NCBI GenBank assembly: GCA_902812365.1
Contig: CADDZC010000001.1
Location: forward strand, 41,213-105,212
Reading direction: 5' to 3'
Origin: Acidobacteriota bacterium
GTDB lineage: Bacteria; Acidobacteriota; Terriglobia; UBA7540
Length of the DNA: 64,000 bases
Each line of letters starts with the position of its first letter. Position 1 is the first letter of the stretch. The notes under the pieces are model-generated. The model did no database searches. It had not been told where the DNA came from and was given only the letters and a program-made list of their open reading frames with translations. Made by a program: the position numbers and the translations under genes. This document shows, piece by piece, positions 26,975 to 36,585 of the stretch.

Positions 26975-27003
26975 ATGCTAACAAGCGCGGCAGCGAGAGT
27001 CAA
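26975..27003 (-). promoter_or_regulatory. Sigma-70-type promoter for the GMC oxidoreductase
   Basis: On the minus strand TTGACT (26998-27003), 17-bp spacer, TAGCAT (26975-26980), 30 bases before the GMC start codon. Confidence 0.5.
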
Positions 27004-27058
27004 CGAGGCAAGCGCGGGGGTTCGCCCCGCTATCCGGCGGGCGGCGATCGGAGCTACA

Positions 27059-28384
27059 ATGCCGGATGTGGTGGGCGCACACAATGCCGGCGAACGGGGG
27101 AACCCGCCCCACCGCGTGGTCATCGTCGGGGGCGGGTTTGGCGGTTTGAACGCCGCGCAATCGTTAAAAGACGCGCCCGTCGAGGTGACTCTGATCGACC
27201 GACGGAACTTTCACCTGTTCCAGCCGCTGCTCTATCAGGTGGCCACCGGAAGCCTGTCGCCCGCTAATATCGCCGCGCCGCTGCGCGGGATCTTGAAAGG
27301 GCAGAAGAACACGCGGGTGATTCTGGCCGAGGCCACCGACATCGACGCGCGGAAGCGCCGCGTGATTCTGAGCGATGGAGAAGCGCCCTACGACACGCTG
27401 ATCGTGGCCACCGGCTCGAGCCACCACTATTTCGGTCACGAGGAGTGGCGGCCGGCGGCGCCCGGCTTGAAGACAATTGAAGACGCTACCGCCATGCGCC
27501 GCCGCATCTTTTTGGCGTTCGAAGCCGCGGAACGCGAGACGGACGGCGAGCGCCTGCGGGAGTGGCTCACCTTCGTGATCGTCGGGGCGGGACCGACGGG
27601 CGTGGAACTGGCCGGGGCGCTGAGCGAAATCGCCCGCGACACGCTCCGGCATGAGTTCCGGCGCATCAATCCGGCGGCGGCGCGCATCGTGCTGGTGGAG
27701 GGCGCCGACCGGGTGCTGCCTGCCTACCCGCCGTGCTTGTCGGCGAAGGCCCGGGCGAAGCTTGAAGGTCTGGGCGTCACGGTCAAAACCGGCACGGTCA
27801 TGACCGACATTCGAGCCGACTCGGTTAGGGTGCGCTCAGGCGATCAGGCCGAAGCGATTGCGGCGCGCACGGTCTTATGGGCCGCCGGGGTGGAAGGGTC
27901 GCCGCTCGGGCGGGCGCTGGCTCGAGCCACGGGAGCGGAGCTCGATCGCTCGGCACGGATCCGCGTGGAACCCAATTTATCGGTGCGGGGTTTTCCGGAA
28001 ATCTTGGTGATCGGCGACTTGGCGAATTGCAGCCCTCCGGCCAGCCAGCCACTTCCTGGCGTCGCCCAGGTGGCGATTCAGCAAGGCCGCTACGCGGCGC
28101 GGCTGGTTCGGGCGCGGCTGCAAGGTCAAGGGCTCGAGCCGTTTCGCTACCGCAACCGCGGCAACCTGGCGGTGATCGGGCGGGCGGCCGCCGTCGCTGA
28201 CCTGCCGGGGCTGCGCTTCAACGGCTATTTGGCCTGGCTGGCCTGGCTCTTCATCCACCTCATCAACATCGTGGAGTATCACAACCGCTTGCTGGTGCTG
28301 GTGCAGTGGGCGTGGAACTACTTCTCCTTTAACCGTGCGGCGCGGCTGATCACCGGCGACAATCCGCTGCCCTTCGGCGGATAA
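27059..28384 (+). CDS. ndh: Type II NADH dehydrogenase (NDH-2)
   Basis: About 441 residues. NDH-2 oxidises NADH and reduces quinone at the membrane surface without pumping protons. Two Rossmann motifs are visible: VVIVGGGFGGLNAA for FAD and VIVGAGPTGVELAGAL for NADH. RRNFHLFQPLLYQVATGSLSP and the quinone-site-region segment PGVAQVAIQQGRYAA are characteristic. A C-terminal amphipathic and hydrophobic tail (WLAWLFIHLINIVEYHNRLL) anchors it. ATG 27059 lies inside a TACAAT hexamer (27055-27060); if that is the -10 element, translation would start at GTG 27068 on a leaderless transcript. The long upstream extension in frame has no family similarity. Confidence 0.9.
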   Translation: MPDVVGAHNAGERGNPPHRVVIVGGGFGGLNAAQSLKDAPVEVTLIDRRNFHLFQPLLYQVATGSLSPANIAAPLRGILKGQKNTRVILAEATDIDARKRRVILSDGEAPYDTLIVATGSSHHYFGHEEWRPAAPGLKTIEDATAMRRRIFLAFEAAERETDGERLREWLTFVIVGAGPTGVELAGALSEIARDTLRHEFRRINPAAARIVLVEGADRVLPAYPPCLSAKARAKLEGLGVTVKTGTVMTDIRADSVRVRSGDQAEAIAARTVLWAAGVEGSPLGRALARATGAELDRSARIRVEPNLSVRGFPEILVIGDLANCSPPASQPLPGVAQVAIQQGRYAARLVRARLQGQGLEPFRYRNRGNLAVIGRAAAVADLPGLRFNGYLAWLAWLFIHLINIVEYHNRLLVLVQWAWNYFSFNRAARLITGDNPLPFGG

Positions 28385-28400
28385 GGCGGGCGGGGGCGGA

Positions 28401-28422
28401 CGCCGAAGCTGCCGCTTCGGCG
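28401..28422. terminator. Hairpin between convergent genes
   Basis: CGCCGAAGC-tgcc-GCTTCGGCG, a perfect 9-bp stem with a 4-base loop, sits in the 51-base gap between the convergent NDH-2 and receptor genes. There is no T-run, so it may act as a bidirectional transcript end or stabiliser rather than a classical terminator. Confidence 0.5.
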
Positions 28423-28435
28423 CCCGCCCGAGCCG

Positions 28436-31400
28436 TCAGAAGAAGATTCGCAGGCCCAGCTCGATGACGCGCGGGTTGTTGTACTGGCCGGTCAACGTCC
28501 CGAAGTTGGCTGGATCCTGCAGATTCATGCCGGGATCGCCGTACTCCATGTGGTTCAAGGCGTTGAGGAACTGCGCGTACGCGGTAGCTCCCACGCGCTC
28601 AGTGATCTTGGTTTGTTTGGCGAGCGTAAAGTCAAGATTCCAGCGGCTCTGCCCGTGGTACGGTCCCAGGTCGTAGGCCGAGGTATCGAGACCGAGCAAG
28701 GCGGGCCGGTAACTGTTGTAAACGGCCGTCGGGTTGGCGAAGAGATTGCCACCCGTTCCCCCGCCACCCGGACAGGACGGATCGTTGTTGACGCCGACGT
28801 TGCAATCCGTCTTGACCGCCATGTGCGGCGAGTGGCCGAACGCCCCTGTGTTCTTCAAAGGCACGGCCCCGGCGCACCAACCGATGTTGCCTTCACCGAA
28901 CTCCTGGCAAGAGCCCGTGTAGGTTTCGATGGGGATTCCGGTGGCCCAGGTGAAGAGGGGAGCAAACGACCAGCCGCCGATGACCCGATCTAGGACGCGG
29001 TTGGTGGTGGAGAATTTCTTGCCGCTCCCGAACGGCAGTTCGTAGTCTGCCAGGAGGTTAAGCACCCAGGTGCGATCCCAGGGAGCGGGTCCGTAATCGG
29101 TGTTGAGATTAAAGTTGTCATTGGGAGCCGCCTCGACGTACTCCTGGTTGATGCCGATCGTGTTCAGGCTGTGGGACCAGGTGAGGTTGCCGATCAGCGT
29201 CAGACCCTGTCCGGCGCGCTTCTGCAGACTGAGGATGCCCGCTTGATAGTTGGCGAAGCCGTTGGTGGTGGCCTGATTCAAGGCGGCGTAGTTCTGCAGA
29301 GTCTCAGGCAGAATCGCGCACCCCGCGCAGCCGGGGAAGTTCCAGTGGCCGTCCAAATCGGCGAAGACGGCATAGGCCGCCTCCGTCGTGATATTGCTGG
29401 TTCCGGCTGCCCCTTCGTTGGCCAGCACAGCGGCAGTGCAGTTGGGGAAGCCCGTGCAGTAGCTGCTGCCGCCCAAAGCGGTTTCAAAGAAGGGCTGGGG
29501 CGAGGCAGCGGTGCCCGCGTGATCGGCCTGCCACAGCGCGTAGTAAGCCTGGGCGAAGGTTTGGCCGCCGAGTTTCAGCATGTAGGGCACATTATTGGTG
29601 TCTGTGCCCAGGTACAGATGCCGGGCCCAGCGGCCGGTGTAACCGGCCTCCAGGATTATCTGTCCTGGCAGCTCGCGCTGGATACTCAGATCGATTTGAT
29701 CGTCGCTGCCCGGCCGGTATTGGTTGTCAAGTCCGAACAGCACGCTGGCCGCCGGAGAGTTGACCCCCGGCTCGGCGGGTATCGGGAGGGTTGGGGAAAC
29801 TGCCGGGAATGGCGCCGTCAGTCCGTCCACCCCGATACGGAAGCCGTTGGTGGGGTCGGTGCCGTTGTTGCCATGGCACTGACCATCGATACCGGCGCCG
29901 CGGCACCGGACGGGTTGGCCAAAGCCGTAACCGAGCAGAGGCGTGAGCACCAAGTTCACCGCATTGGCGCGGTCGTAGATGCGGCCGTAGCCGCCCCGGA
30001 TAACGCTCTTCTTGTTTCCTAAAAGCTTCCCCAGGACTCCGGAGTCGAAGCTGGGGTTCCAGGCGATCGATACGCGGGGGCTGAAGGCGCCGTAGAAGGG
30101 CTGGAACGGATACTTGGGGTGGCCACCGACGGCGCGGATCGGCTCGAAGCCGAGCACGGGATTGTAGACCTGACCCTTCAAGGCTGCCGCCCGCCGGTTG
30201 TCCATATAGGCGTTGAACCTCACGGGGTTACCGGCAGCGTCTGTCAGATAATCCTGGACCCCGTTCAGTTCGTAAGGGGGCATCTCCACGCCCCATTCCA
30301 GGCCGTAATTGACGGTCACGCTCGGCTTCACTTTGTAAGAGTCGGTGAAGTAGAGGCTGTAACCTACGGTGATGGAATGGTCTTCCAGGTAAGGGGCGCC
30401 GGTTAAATGAAAATCGTTTCCGCCGCGCACGAAGAGTTGCTGGGCTTGCCCGATGAAACCTAGCGTCTCGGCGTACAGTGCATTCCACGAACCCAGACGG
30501 TTCGTGGGAATGCAGTTGGTGGTAAGCGTGGCGGAGCAGTGGGGCGGCTGAAAGTCGGCGGTCATTTTCAGGCCCGAGCCTTTGTTAATCTGATAGACCA
30601 ACTGGGTGAGCGAGCCGGTGACGTTGTCGGGCCGGACGTGGTTGTCCCACCAATGAAAGGCGCTGCCACCGAGCTGGAACAGGTGGTTGCCTTTCAGCCA
30701 AGTGACGGAATCGGCGTAAGTCCAGTCGTGACCGTTCCAGGTGCGGAAGCGGGCGTTCTGAGTGTCGAACGCCATCGGCGCTAGCGGATCGTTCGTCTCG
30801 CCGCCCACCTCGAGCCCGCCCGGAACGCCAAAAACCCCCGTCGGCACTCCGTAGCGGATCCAGTTCCAGTCGTCTCGTAAATAGCTGACATGAAATTCAT
30901 TGGTGAGGGTGGGCGTGATGGTGCCCGTCAGGCCGGCGACGACGTACCGGGGTTGGGCGGGATTGGAGGAGTGAGAAGTCGGCACCCCCTTCTTGTCCCC
31001 TTTAATCAACCCGCCGATGTCCACCTGATTCGTCGACGGGTAGTCCAATCGATAGAACCGGTAGCTGCCCATGAAGCGCCATTTGGGCCCGAAATCGTGA
31101 TCGAGTCTGGCCACAACGAAGTCATCGCGGATGGGAAGCTTCAAGGGGGCAAAATAGCCGCAGGTGTTAAGGTGGTCTCCGCCGCGCGCGCAATCGTTCG
31201 GCTCGGGCTCGTAAGTATTCCACAACTGACCGATAATCGGGTTGAGGCCGATGCCTCGCGGATCGCACGGCAGGTTGCCGGCCGGCCCGCATTGGGTCGA
31301 GGTCCTGAGGTTATACTGCACGATGTTGCCGGTGGCGTCGCGGAATTGCAGGATGCCTTGCCGCAACAGATCGCTCGGCACCGTCTTCTCGAACGTGCTG

Positions 31401-32482
31401 TTCGAGTAGGGGTAACGGCGGCCTTCGTAGTTGCCGTAAATGTAAGTGCGCCCCCCCAGAATCTGGCCGGGAAGCAGAGGTCCGCCCAGGCTGCCGCCGA
31501 CGCGATTCTGGTGCTGTTTGACCTTGTGAGCGCCCCGAACATTGGCGTTCCAACCGGCGGCGTCCAGCCAGTCCGCTTGAAAGTAATCGTAAGCCGAGCC
31601 ATGGAAGGTGTTGGTGCCGCGCTTGGTCACCAGCATCACTTCCGCGCCTGCCGAAGTGCTAAAGTCGGCGGTCTGGTTGTTGGTGGCGACTTTGAACTCT
31701 TCGATACTCTCCACCGGTGTGGGAATCGCTGCCTGCGGGCCGACGTAACCCCGGTTGCCCGCCACATAGTTGTTGTCACCTGCCAAGTCATCCGTGGCGT
31801 TGCCCCCGTCCAGCGTGAACGTATTCTGGTCGCTCATCGAGCCGGCCACTTGTCCGCCCGTTATATTGCCTTCGGCTCCCCCGAATGTAGGGATGGCGGT
31901 GGGTTGGAAAAGGATCAGGCTGGTGGCGTCGCGGTTTTGATTTGGAAGCGCCAGCAGAGTGTCACCGCCCACCGTGGTTCCCATGGTGGCGTTGAGTGTC
32001 TGCAGTTCCGCCCCCGGGGTCGCCGTCACTTCCACGGTCTGAGTGGCGGCGCCCACTTCCAAGGTCACGTTGAGCATGATTGAACCTCCCACGACGACCT
32101 TCTGATTAGTTACCAACCATTGCCGGAAGCCGCTTTTGGTGACTTTTACCTCGTAGGCGCCGGGCGGAAGATTGGTAAAGACAAAGCGGCCGGCCGAATT
32201 GGTCGGTTGCGAACGGTAGCTCTTCGTCGCGGTATCGGTGACCGTCACTTGGGCTCCCGCGATGACGGCCCCGCTCTGGTCCACCACCTGACCGGTGATG
32301 GTTCCGGTTGCATTGGCCTGCGCGAGAAGACGGGCCGGGGCGAGCCCCAGGATCAAAAGGGTGGCGGAGAGCAGCGACCCGTAGCCCCATGACCGGCCGG
32401 CCGGCGCGGTGCGACGCCGCAGGCGGGGCAAACTCGCGACCGAGCGCGAAAGAAGACACATGAACCCTGCGGAGTATCTCAT
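28436..32482 (-). CDS. Oar-like TonB-dependent outer-membrane receptor, 1348 residues
   Basis: After a signal peptide (hydrophobic residues 34-54), a carboxypeptidase-regulatory-like domain (GTITGQVVDQSGAVIAGAQV to about residue 135) is followed by a plug-like domain (MSDQNTFTLDGGNATDDLAG, EFKVATNNQTADFSTSAGAE) and a long beta-barrel ending in LGLRIFF. NTFHGSAYDYFQADWLDA and the NPR-rich barrel are typical of the very large receptor family expanded in Acidobacteriota. ATG 32482 has AGGAGG upstream, and a promoter lies 260 bases further up, leaving a long 5' leader. Such proteins are thought to import oligosaccharides or peptides through TonB. No SusD-like or enzyme gene is adjacent, so the ligand is unknown. 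Confidence 0.9.
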   Translation of the reverse strand: MRYSAGFMCLLSRSVASLPRLRRRTAPAGRSWGYGSLLSATLLILGLAPARLLAQANATGTITGQVVDQSGAVIAGAQVTVTDTATKSYRSQPTNSAGRFVFTNLPPGAYEVKVTKSGFRQWLVTNQKVVVGGSIMLNVTLEVGAATQTVEVTATPGAELQTLNATMGTTVGGDTLLALPNQNRDATSLILFQPTAIPTFGGAEGNITGGQVAGSMSDQNTFTLDGGNATDDLAGDNNYVAGNRGYVGPQAAIPTPVESIEEFKVATNNQTADFSTSAGAEVMLVTKRGTNTFHGSAYDYFQADWLDAAGWNANVRGAHKVKQHQNRVGGSLGGPLLPGQILGGRTYIYGNYEGRRYPYSNSTFEKTVPSDLLRQGILQFRDATGNIVQYNLRTSTQCGPAGNLPCDPRGIGLNPIIGQLWNTYEPEPNDCARGGDHLNTCGYFAPLKLPIRDDFVVARLDHDFGPKWRFMGSYRFYRLDYPSTNQVDIGGLIKGDKKGVPTSHSSNPAQPRYVVAGLTGTITPTLTNEFHVSYLRDDWNWIRYGVPTGVFGVPGGLEVGGETNDPLAPMAFDTQNARFRTWNGHDWTYADSVTWLKGNHLFQLGGSAFHWWDNHVRPDNVTGSLTQLVYQINKGSGLKMTADFQPPHCSATLTTNCIPTNRLGSWNALYAETLGFIGQAQQLFVRGGNDFHLTGAPYLEDHSITVGYSLYFTDSYKVKPSVTVNYGLEWGVEMPPYELNGVQDYLTDAAGNPVRFNAYMDNRRAAALKGQVYNPVLGFEPIRAVGGHPKYPFQPFYGAFSPRVSIAWNPSFDSGVLGKLLGNKKSVIRGGYGRIYDRANAVNLVLTPLLGYGFGQPVRCRGAGIDGQCHGNNGTDPTNGFRIGVDGLTAPFPAVSPTLPIPAEPGVNSPAASVLFGLDNQYRPGSDDQIDLSIQRELPGQIILEAGYTGRWARHLYLGTDTNNVPYMLKLGGQTFAQAYYALWQADHAGTAASPQPFFETALGGSSYCTGFPNCTAAVLANEGAAGTSNITTEAAYAVFADLDGHWNFPGCAGCAILPETLQNYAALNQATTNGFANYQAGILSLQKRAGQGLTLIGNLTWSHSLNTIGINQEYVEAAPNDNFNLNTDYGPAPWDRTWVLNLLADYELPFGSGKKFSTTNRVLDRVIGGWSFAPLFTWATGIPIETYTGSCQEFGEGNIGWCAGAVPLKNTGAFGHSPHMAVKTDCNVGVNNDPSCPGGGGTGGNLFANPTAVYNSYRPALLGLDTSAYDLGPYHGQSRWNLDFTLAKQTKITERVGATAYAQFLNALNHMEYGDPGMNLQDPANFGTLTGQYNNPRVIELGLRIFF

Positions 32483-32742
32483 CTGGATGGCCTCCTAACG
32501 AAAACTGAGAGATTCGCCGGAAAGGGAGTGATTTCACGGCCCGACGCGATATGGGAAGATACGGCAGCGTGGGCCGGGCGCCGACAAGAGGCAAGCGCGC
32601 CCGCCGGCGCCCGGCGAGTATCGAGCAAACGATCAGTGATCTGAGGTGATTGGCAAGTCGCCTTCACGGCCACCCTCCGGCCAGTGACCCGAAGCTCCAG
32701 CAACCGGCTTCAGAACCCGTCGTGCTTCGTCGTTCGGCGAGA

Positions 32743-32771
32743 GCTATAGCAAGGGGGGCGGGGGTTGTCAA
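32743..32771 (-). promoter_or_regulatory. Strong promoter of the 1348-residue receptor
   Basis: On the minus strand: consensus TTGACA (32766-32771), 17-bp spacer ending in TGC, and TATAGC (32743-32748). The TGC directly before the -10 makes an extended -10 element. It is one of the best sigma-70 matches in the window. Confidence 0.7.
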
Positions 32772-33004
32772 GCGTTTTCTCAAGAGGATTTATTTAGTGG
32801 GAATATAAAAAGTGATAATGGACCGGCGGGATATCGATGACGGGCGCCGGTCCGCGTCCCCCGGCCGCGCGGGGCCGTCCGTCGAACCGTTTCGGCGGCC
32901 GGCGAAGCCTGAATCCGAAGCCACCCGGCGCGCCCGATAAGCATCGAAGGGAGCGTCGGGTGCGGGTCCACATTTCCGGACGTGGAGCAGAGGCGGGGGT
33001 GACC

Positions 33005-33033
33005 TTGACTTCTGAATGCGCCGAAATTAGAAT
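33005..33033 (+). promoter_or_regulatory. Sigma-70-type promoter of the GWxTD gene
   Basis: TTGACT (33005-33010), 17-bp spacer, TAGAAT (33028-33033). Transcription would begin near 33040, only about 16 bases before ATG 33056, which settles the start codon of that gene. Confidence 0.65.
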
Positions 33034-33055
33034 CACCTCTCGAAGGTCCCGCAGT

Positions 33056-34747
33056 ATGGCTGAACAAGTTCGCAGCGAGGCCGGGCCGGGGTCGCGGAGA
33101 CGGGGCTACCGCCAGGTGCTGGCTTGCCTCCTCGTCGGAGTCAGCTCTCTGCTTGCCGGCCACCGGCTGGCCGCTTTTCCGGGCAAAAGAAAAAACGACG
33201 AACACAAACTGAGCCGAGAAGAGAAGCGCCGGCGCAAGGCGGCTCAGAAGGAGATGGAAAGCGCCTATCAGAACTGGCTCTCCGGTCCCGTCGGCTACAT
33301 CATCACCCCGGAGGAGCGGGCGGCCTTTAAGAAGCTGGCCACCGACGACGAACGGGAGCAGTTCATCGAGGCGTTTTGGGAACGGCGCAACCCCAACCCT
33401 GGCAGCCCGGAGAACGAGTTTAAGGAGGAGTTTTACCGGCGCATCGCGTACGCCAACGAGCACTATAGCTCCGGCATACCGGGCTGGAAAACGGACCGCG
33501 GCCGCATCTACATCACCTGGGGTCCGCCCGACGAAGTGGACTCTCATCCGAGCGGGGGGACGTACGTCCGGCCGCCGGAAGAGGGCGGGGGCGAAACCGC
33601 CACCTATCCGTTTGAAGACTGGCGTTACCGCTATCTGGACGGCATTGGCACGAACGTGATACTGGAATTCGTGGATCCGACGATGACGGGCGAATATCAC
33701 CTGACGATGGACCCGGGTGAGAAGGACGCCCTGCTCCACGTGCCGAACGCCGGACTGACGGAGCTCGAAGCCCTGGGCATGGCGTCGAAAGCGGACCGGT
33801 TTACCCGCACCGACGGCATGACGCTCGGCCGATCGCTCGGCGGCGAACCGGAGAGCATGGAAGAATTCACGCGCCTGGATCTATATGCCAAGATTTTCAA
33901 GCCGCCGGCCGTGAAGTTTAATGACTTGCGGGCCTCGGTGACCCACACCCTGACGGCCAACCTGCTGCCTTTCCGCGTGCGGACGGACTTCATCAAGATC
34001 ACCGACGATAGCGTCCTGACGCCGATCACCATCCAGGTGGCGCGGAAGGACCTGCAATTTCAGAACAAGAACGGCGTGATGCACGCGGTGATCGATTTTT
34101 ACGGGCAGATCAGCACGCTGAGCGGCCGGGTGGCGACGACCTTTGAAGATAGCGCCGTGCTGGACGTTCCCGAGCACGAATTCCAGAGCTATGTGAATGG
34201 GATGGCCGTCTACCAGAAGGCGGTGCCTCTGCGGCCGGGCCTGTATAAGCTGAGCGTGGTGGTCAAGGACGATACGAACGGCCGGGTGGGCACGACGGAT
34301 ATCGGGTTCACCGTACCGCACTTTGACGACGATCATCTCCAAAACAGCTCGCTGATCCTGGCCGATCTCATCCAGCAGCTCCCCACCAATCAGGTGGGCA
34401 CCGGGCCGTTTGTGATCGGGGGAACGAAGGTGCGTCCGAGCGTGGGCGACTCCTTCCGCCGCGACCAGAACCTGGGCATCTATATGCAGATTTACAATTT
34501 GGGTGTGGACCCGAAGACCCACCGGCCCAACGCCGAGATCACTTACAACATCCTGAAAGACGGCAAGAGCATCTTCACGACCTCGGAAGAAGCGGCCAAG
34601 CTGCCGAACGCCTCCGAACAAGTGACCCTCGAGAAGCGAATGCCGCTTGAGCCGCTGCAGCCAGGGAAGTATACGGTGGAGATCAAAGTCACGGATAACA
34701 TCAAGAAGCAAACCGTTTCTCCGAGCGCGACTTTTAATGTAGATTAG
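33056..34747 (+). CDS. Exported GWxTD domain-containing protein
   Basis: A 563-residue protein with a signal peptide (GYRQVLACLLVGVSSLLAGH, residues 17-36) and a basic coiled stretch (LSREEKRRRKAAQKEMESAY). The GWxTD domain follows: YIITPEERAAFKKLATDDER, EFYRRIAYANEHYSS, then GWKTDRGRIYITWGPPDEVD. This domain is widespread in Acidobacteriota and Bacteroidota-type genomes and its function is unknown. The C-terminal 350 residues are beta-rich, with the look of Ig-like or macroglobulin-like segments (LRPGLYKLSVVVKDDTNGR, LQPGKYTVEIKVTDNIKKQ). The start is set by the promoter. The next gene begins 11 bases after its stop and is probably in the same operon. Confidence 0.85.
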   Translation: MAEQVRSEAGPGSRRRGYRQVLACLLVGVSSLLAGHRLAAFPGKRKNDEHKLSREEKRRRKAAQKEMESAYQNWLSGPVGYIITPEERAAFKKLATDDEREQFIEAFWERRNPNPGSPENEFKEEFYRRIAYANEHYSSGIPGWKTDRGRIYITWGPPDEVDSHPSGGTYVRPPEEGGGETATYPFEDWRYRYLDGIGTNVILEFVDPTMTGEYHLTMDPGEKDALLHVPNAGLTELEALGMASKADRFTRTDGMTLGRSLGGEPESMEEFTRLDLYAKIFKPPAVKFNDLRASVTHTLTANLLPFRVRTDFIKITDDSVLTPITIQVARKDLQFQNKNGVMHAVIDFYGQISTLSGRVATTFEDSAVLDVPEHEFQSYVNGMAVYQKAVPLRPGLYKLSVVVKDDTNGRVGTTDIGFTVPHFDDDHLQNSSLILADLIQQLPTNQVGTGPFVIGGTKVRPSVGDSFRRDQNLGIYMQIYNLGVDPKTHRPNAEITYNILKDGKSIFTTSEEAAKLPNASEQVTLEKRMPLEPLQPGKYTVEIKVTDNIKKQTVSPSATFNVD

Positions 34748-34758
34748 GAGCCCGGCTC

Positions 34759-36585
34759 ATGCTGAGGAGGCGGGCCACACTCCCGATGACGAAGAGCAGC
34801 GTTCGCAAGGCGGGTTCCCGGCGCCATCCACTGGCGGCCTTGGGGGCCGTGGGGATGGCGATGATGGTTGGCCTGGCGGCCGGCGGGGCGCGGGCGAGCC
34901 AGCGTTACGGCCGGCTGACAGGTTCCGTCACCGATGCGCATGGCGCGCCGCTGATGGGGGTGACGGTCTGGGTGATGGGGCCGGGTCTGGGGACGGGGCG
35001 GAATGTCGGTGGGGCCGTCGAGCGCGTCATCACCGACGCCCAAGGCAAGTTCGCGCTCGAGCGCCTGCTGCCCGGCCGGTACTCGATCCGCGTGGCGGCG
35101 TTCAATCAAATGCCCGTCTTTCGCTCCGGGGTTCGCGTGGCGGCCGGCCAGACGGCCAGCCAGAGCTTTGTGTTGGGGGACATCGTCGCCCCGCTCCGGA
35201 TTGAGGTGCCCTCGCGCAGCAGCCTGGCCCGCGCCGGCGAGGATTGGAAGTGGGTCTTGCGGGCCTCGGATTCCACCCGGCCCATCTTGCGGTATAAGCC
35301 GGGGGTGAAGTCGCGAATCGCCGGCGAAGCCAGCCAGCGGCTGATCGCCATGATTCCGGGGCCGACGCGCCATGATCCGCTGGCCAGCGATTCCGGCATG
35401 GGGAGCGTCCTGGCCTACCTGCGGCCGCTATCGGCCGATGCCGACCTGCTGGTCGCCGGTTCCATGACGCCGGACGGCCTGGCCACGTCGTCGGTGGTCA
35501 CGGCCTTACGGCGCAACGTCTTCAGCGGCGATCCGCAGGAACTGGCGCTGGTGGTGCATCAACTGAACCTCGCGCCGGGTGCGCCGATCGCTGGCCCCCA
35601 GGCTCGGCAGGCTCTGGCGAACGCTCAGGGAGTTGTGTTGAGCTACTCGCAGACGCACCACCTCTCCGACGCGCTGACGGTAACCGGCGGGCTGGAAATG
35701 GACTATCTGAATGCGTGGCCGGGGGCGATGATTGCGCGCCCGCACGCCACGGTGCAATTCGCTTTGAACGGAGCCAATGTGGTCACGGCGCGCTACGGCG
35801 CTACCCCCATCGGGCGCGACGAAACCCTGCTCGATCGGATTGGGGAGCTGAATGCCTTTCCGCTCATGACCATGCACGGGCATCATCCGGCTCTGACCGA
35901 GGCCAATCACGCCGAAGTGAGCTGGGCCCACCAGATCAACCGCCGCGCCCGGGTGGAGGTGGCGGCTTATCGCGACGATTTCCAGAATGCCGTTGTCAAG
36001 GGCTCAGGTCGGCCGGAACGGTGGGGCTGGGCTGACGGGAATTACCTGCCGAACCTGAACGCCAATGGAATGAATTTGGATGCGGGCAGTTATCATTCCA
36101 CCGGGGTGCGGGCGACCCTCTCCGCCCAGGTGGGCCGCCATGCCGAGGCCGACGTCATGTACGCGAGCGGCGAGGCGCTGGCCGCCCGCAGCGCGGCGAT
36201 TCATGAAAAGTCACCCCAGGTCAATAACTTAAGAGGACTCCTCGAAAACTCCCGCAGCCAGTCGGTGGGCGGGAGACTGGTGGCGCGCGTACCCCGATCC
36301 GGCACCCGGGTCCTGACCTCCTACGTCTGGATGGAGCATGGTCGCGTGACGGATGTCGATCCTTACGGCGAGGCCGCCCTTGAAGTCGAGCCTTACCTCT
36401 GCCTTCAGATTCGACAACCGATCCCGGCTTTTGGCTTCCTTCCCGCCCACATTGAAGCCCTCGCTGACTTCCGTAATCTGTTGGCTCAAGGTTACACCCG
36501 ATTGGGTAATAATACCGGCGAAGAGCCCTTGATCTTGACGGCTGCATATCGCAGCTTCCGGGGTGGGTTTGCCGTGCAGTTCTAA
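34759..36585 (+). CDS. Carboxypeptidase-regulatory-like, predicted outer-membrane barrel protein
   Basis: A 608-residue exported protein. A signal region (hydrophobic residues 25-46, GGARAS) precedes a carboxypeptidase-regulatory-like Ig domain (GRLTGSVTDAHGAPLMGVTV to about 140). From about residue 290 alternating-strand segments (HHLSDALTVTGGLEMDY, RRARVEVAAYRDDFQNAVV, TGVRATLSAQVGRHAEADVM) suggest a beta-barrel, ending in RGGFAVQF with a terminal Phe. No plug domain or TonB box is visible, so this is shorter and simpler than the receptors nearby. ATG 34759 has TAGGAG eight bases upstream. Co-transcription with the GWxTD gene suggests a shared envelope function. A long inverted repeat (36613-36621 / 36653-36661) follows. 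Confidence 0.65.
   Translation: MLRRRATLPMTKSSVRKAGSRRHPLAALGAVGMAMMVGLAAGGARASQRYGRLTGSVTDAHGAPLMGVTVWVMGPGLGTGRNVGGAVERVITDAQGKFALERLLPGRYSIRVAAFNQMPVFRSGVRVAAGQTASQSFVLGDIVAPLRIEVPSRSSLARAGEDWKWVLRASDSTRPILRYKPGVKSRIAGEASQRLIAMIPGPTRHDPLASDSGMGSVLAYLRPLSADADLLVAGSMTPDGLATSSVVTALRRNVFSGDPQELALVVHQLNLAPGAPIAGPQARQALANAQGVVLSYSQTHHLSDALTVTGGLEMDYLNAWPGAMIARPHATVQFALNGANVVTARYGATPIGRDETLLDRIGELNAFPLMTMHGHHPALTEANHAEVSWAHQINRRARVEVAAYRDDFQNAVVKGSGRPERWGWADGNYLPNLNANGMNLDAGSYHSTGVRATLSAQVGRHAEADVMYASGEALAARSAAIHEKSPQVNNLRGLLENSRSQSVGGRLVARVPRSGTRVLTSYVWMEHGRVTDVDPYGEAALEVEPYLCLQIRQPIPAFGFLPAHIEALADFRNLLAQGYTRLGNNTGEEPLILTAAYRSFRGGFAVQF

Larger units (their letters stand above)
32483..33055. other. 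573-base intergenic region with divergent promoters
   Basis: This is the longest gap in the window. It holds the minus-strand receptor promoter (32743-32771), the plus-strand GWxTD promoter (33005-33033), and an AT-rich patch at 32780-32820 that contrasts with the GC-rich surroundings and could be a regulator-binding or curved-DNA site. An open frame from 32837 joins the GWxTD gene, but it precedes the promoter and is Arg/Pro-rich without similarity, so it is not coding. The 255-base leader of the receptor mRNA (32483 to about 32736) has no riboswitch class I recognise. Confidence 0.6.

Noticed and set aside
32837..33055. N-terminal extension of the GWxTD protein from ATG 32837
   Set aside because: It lies before a good promoter (33005-33033) and has Arg/Pro-rich sequence without a signal peptide; ATG 33056 fits better.
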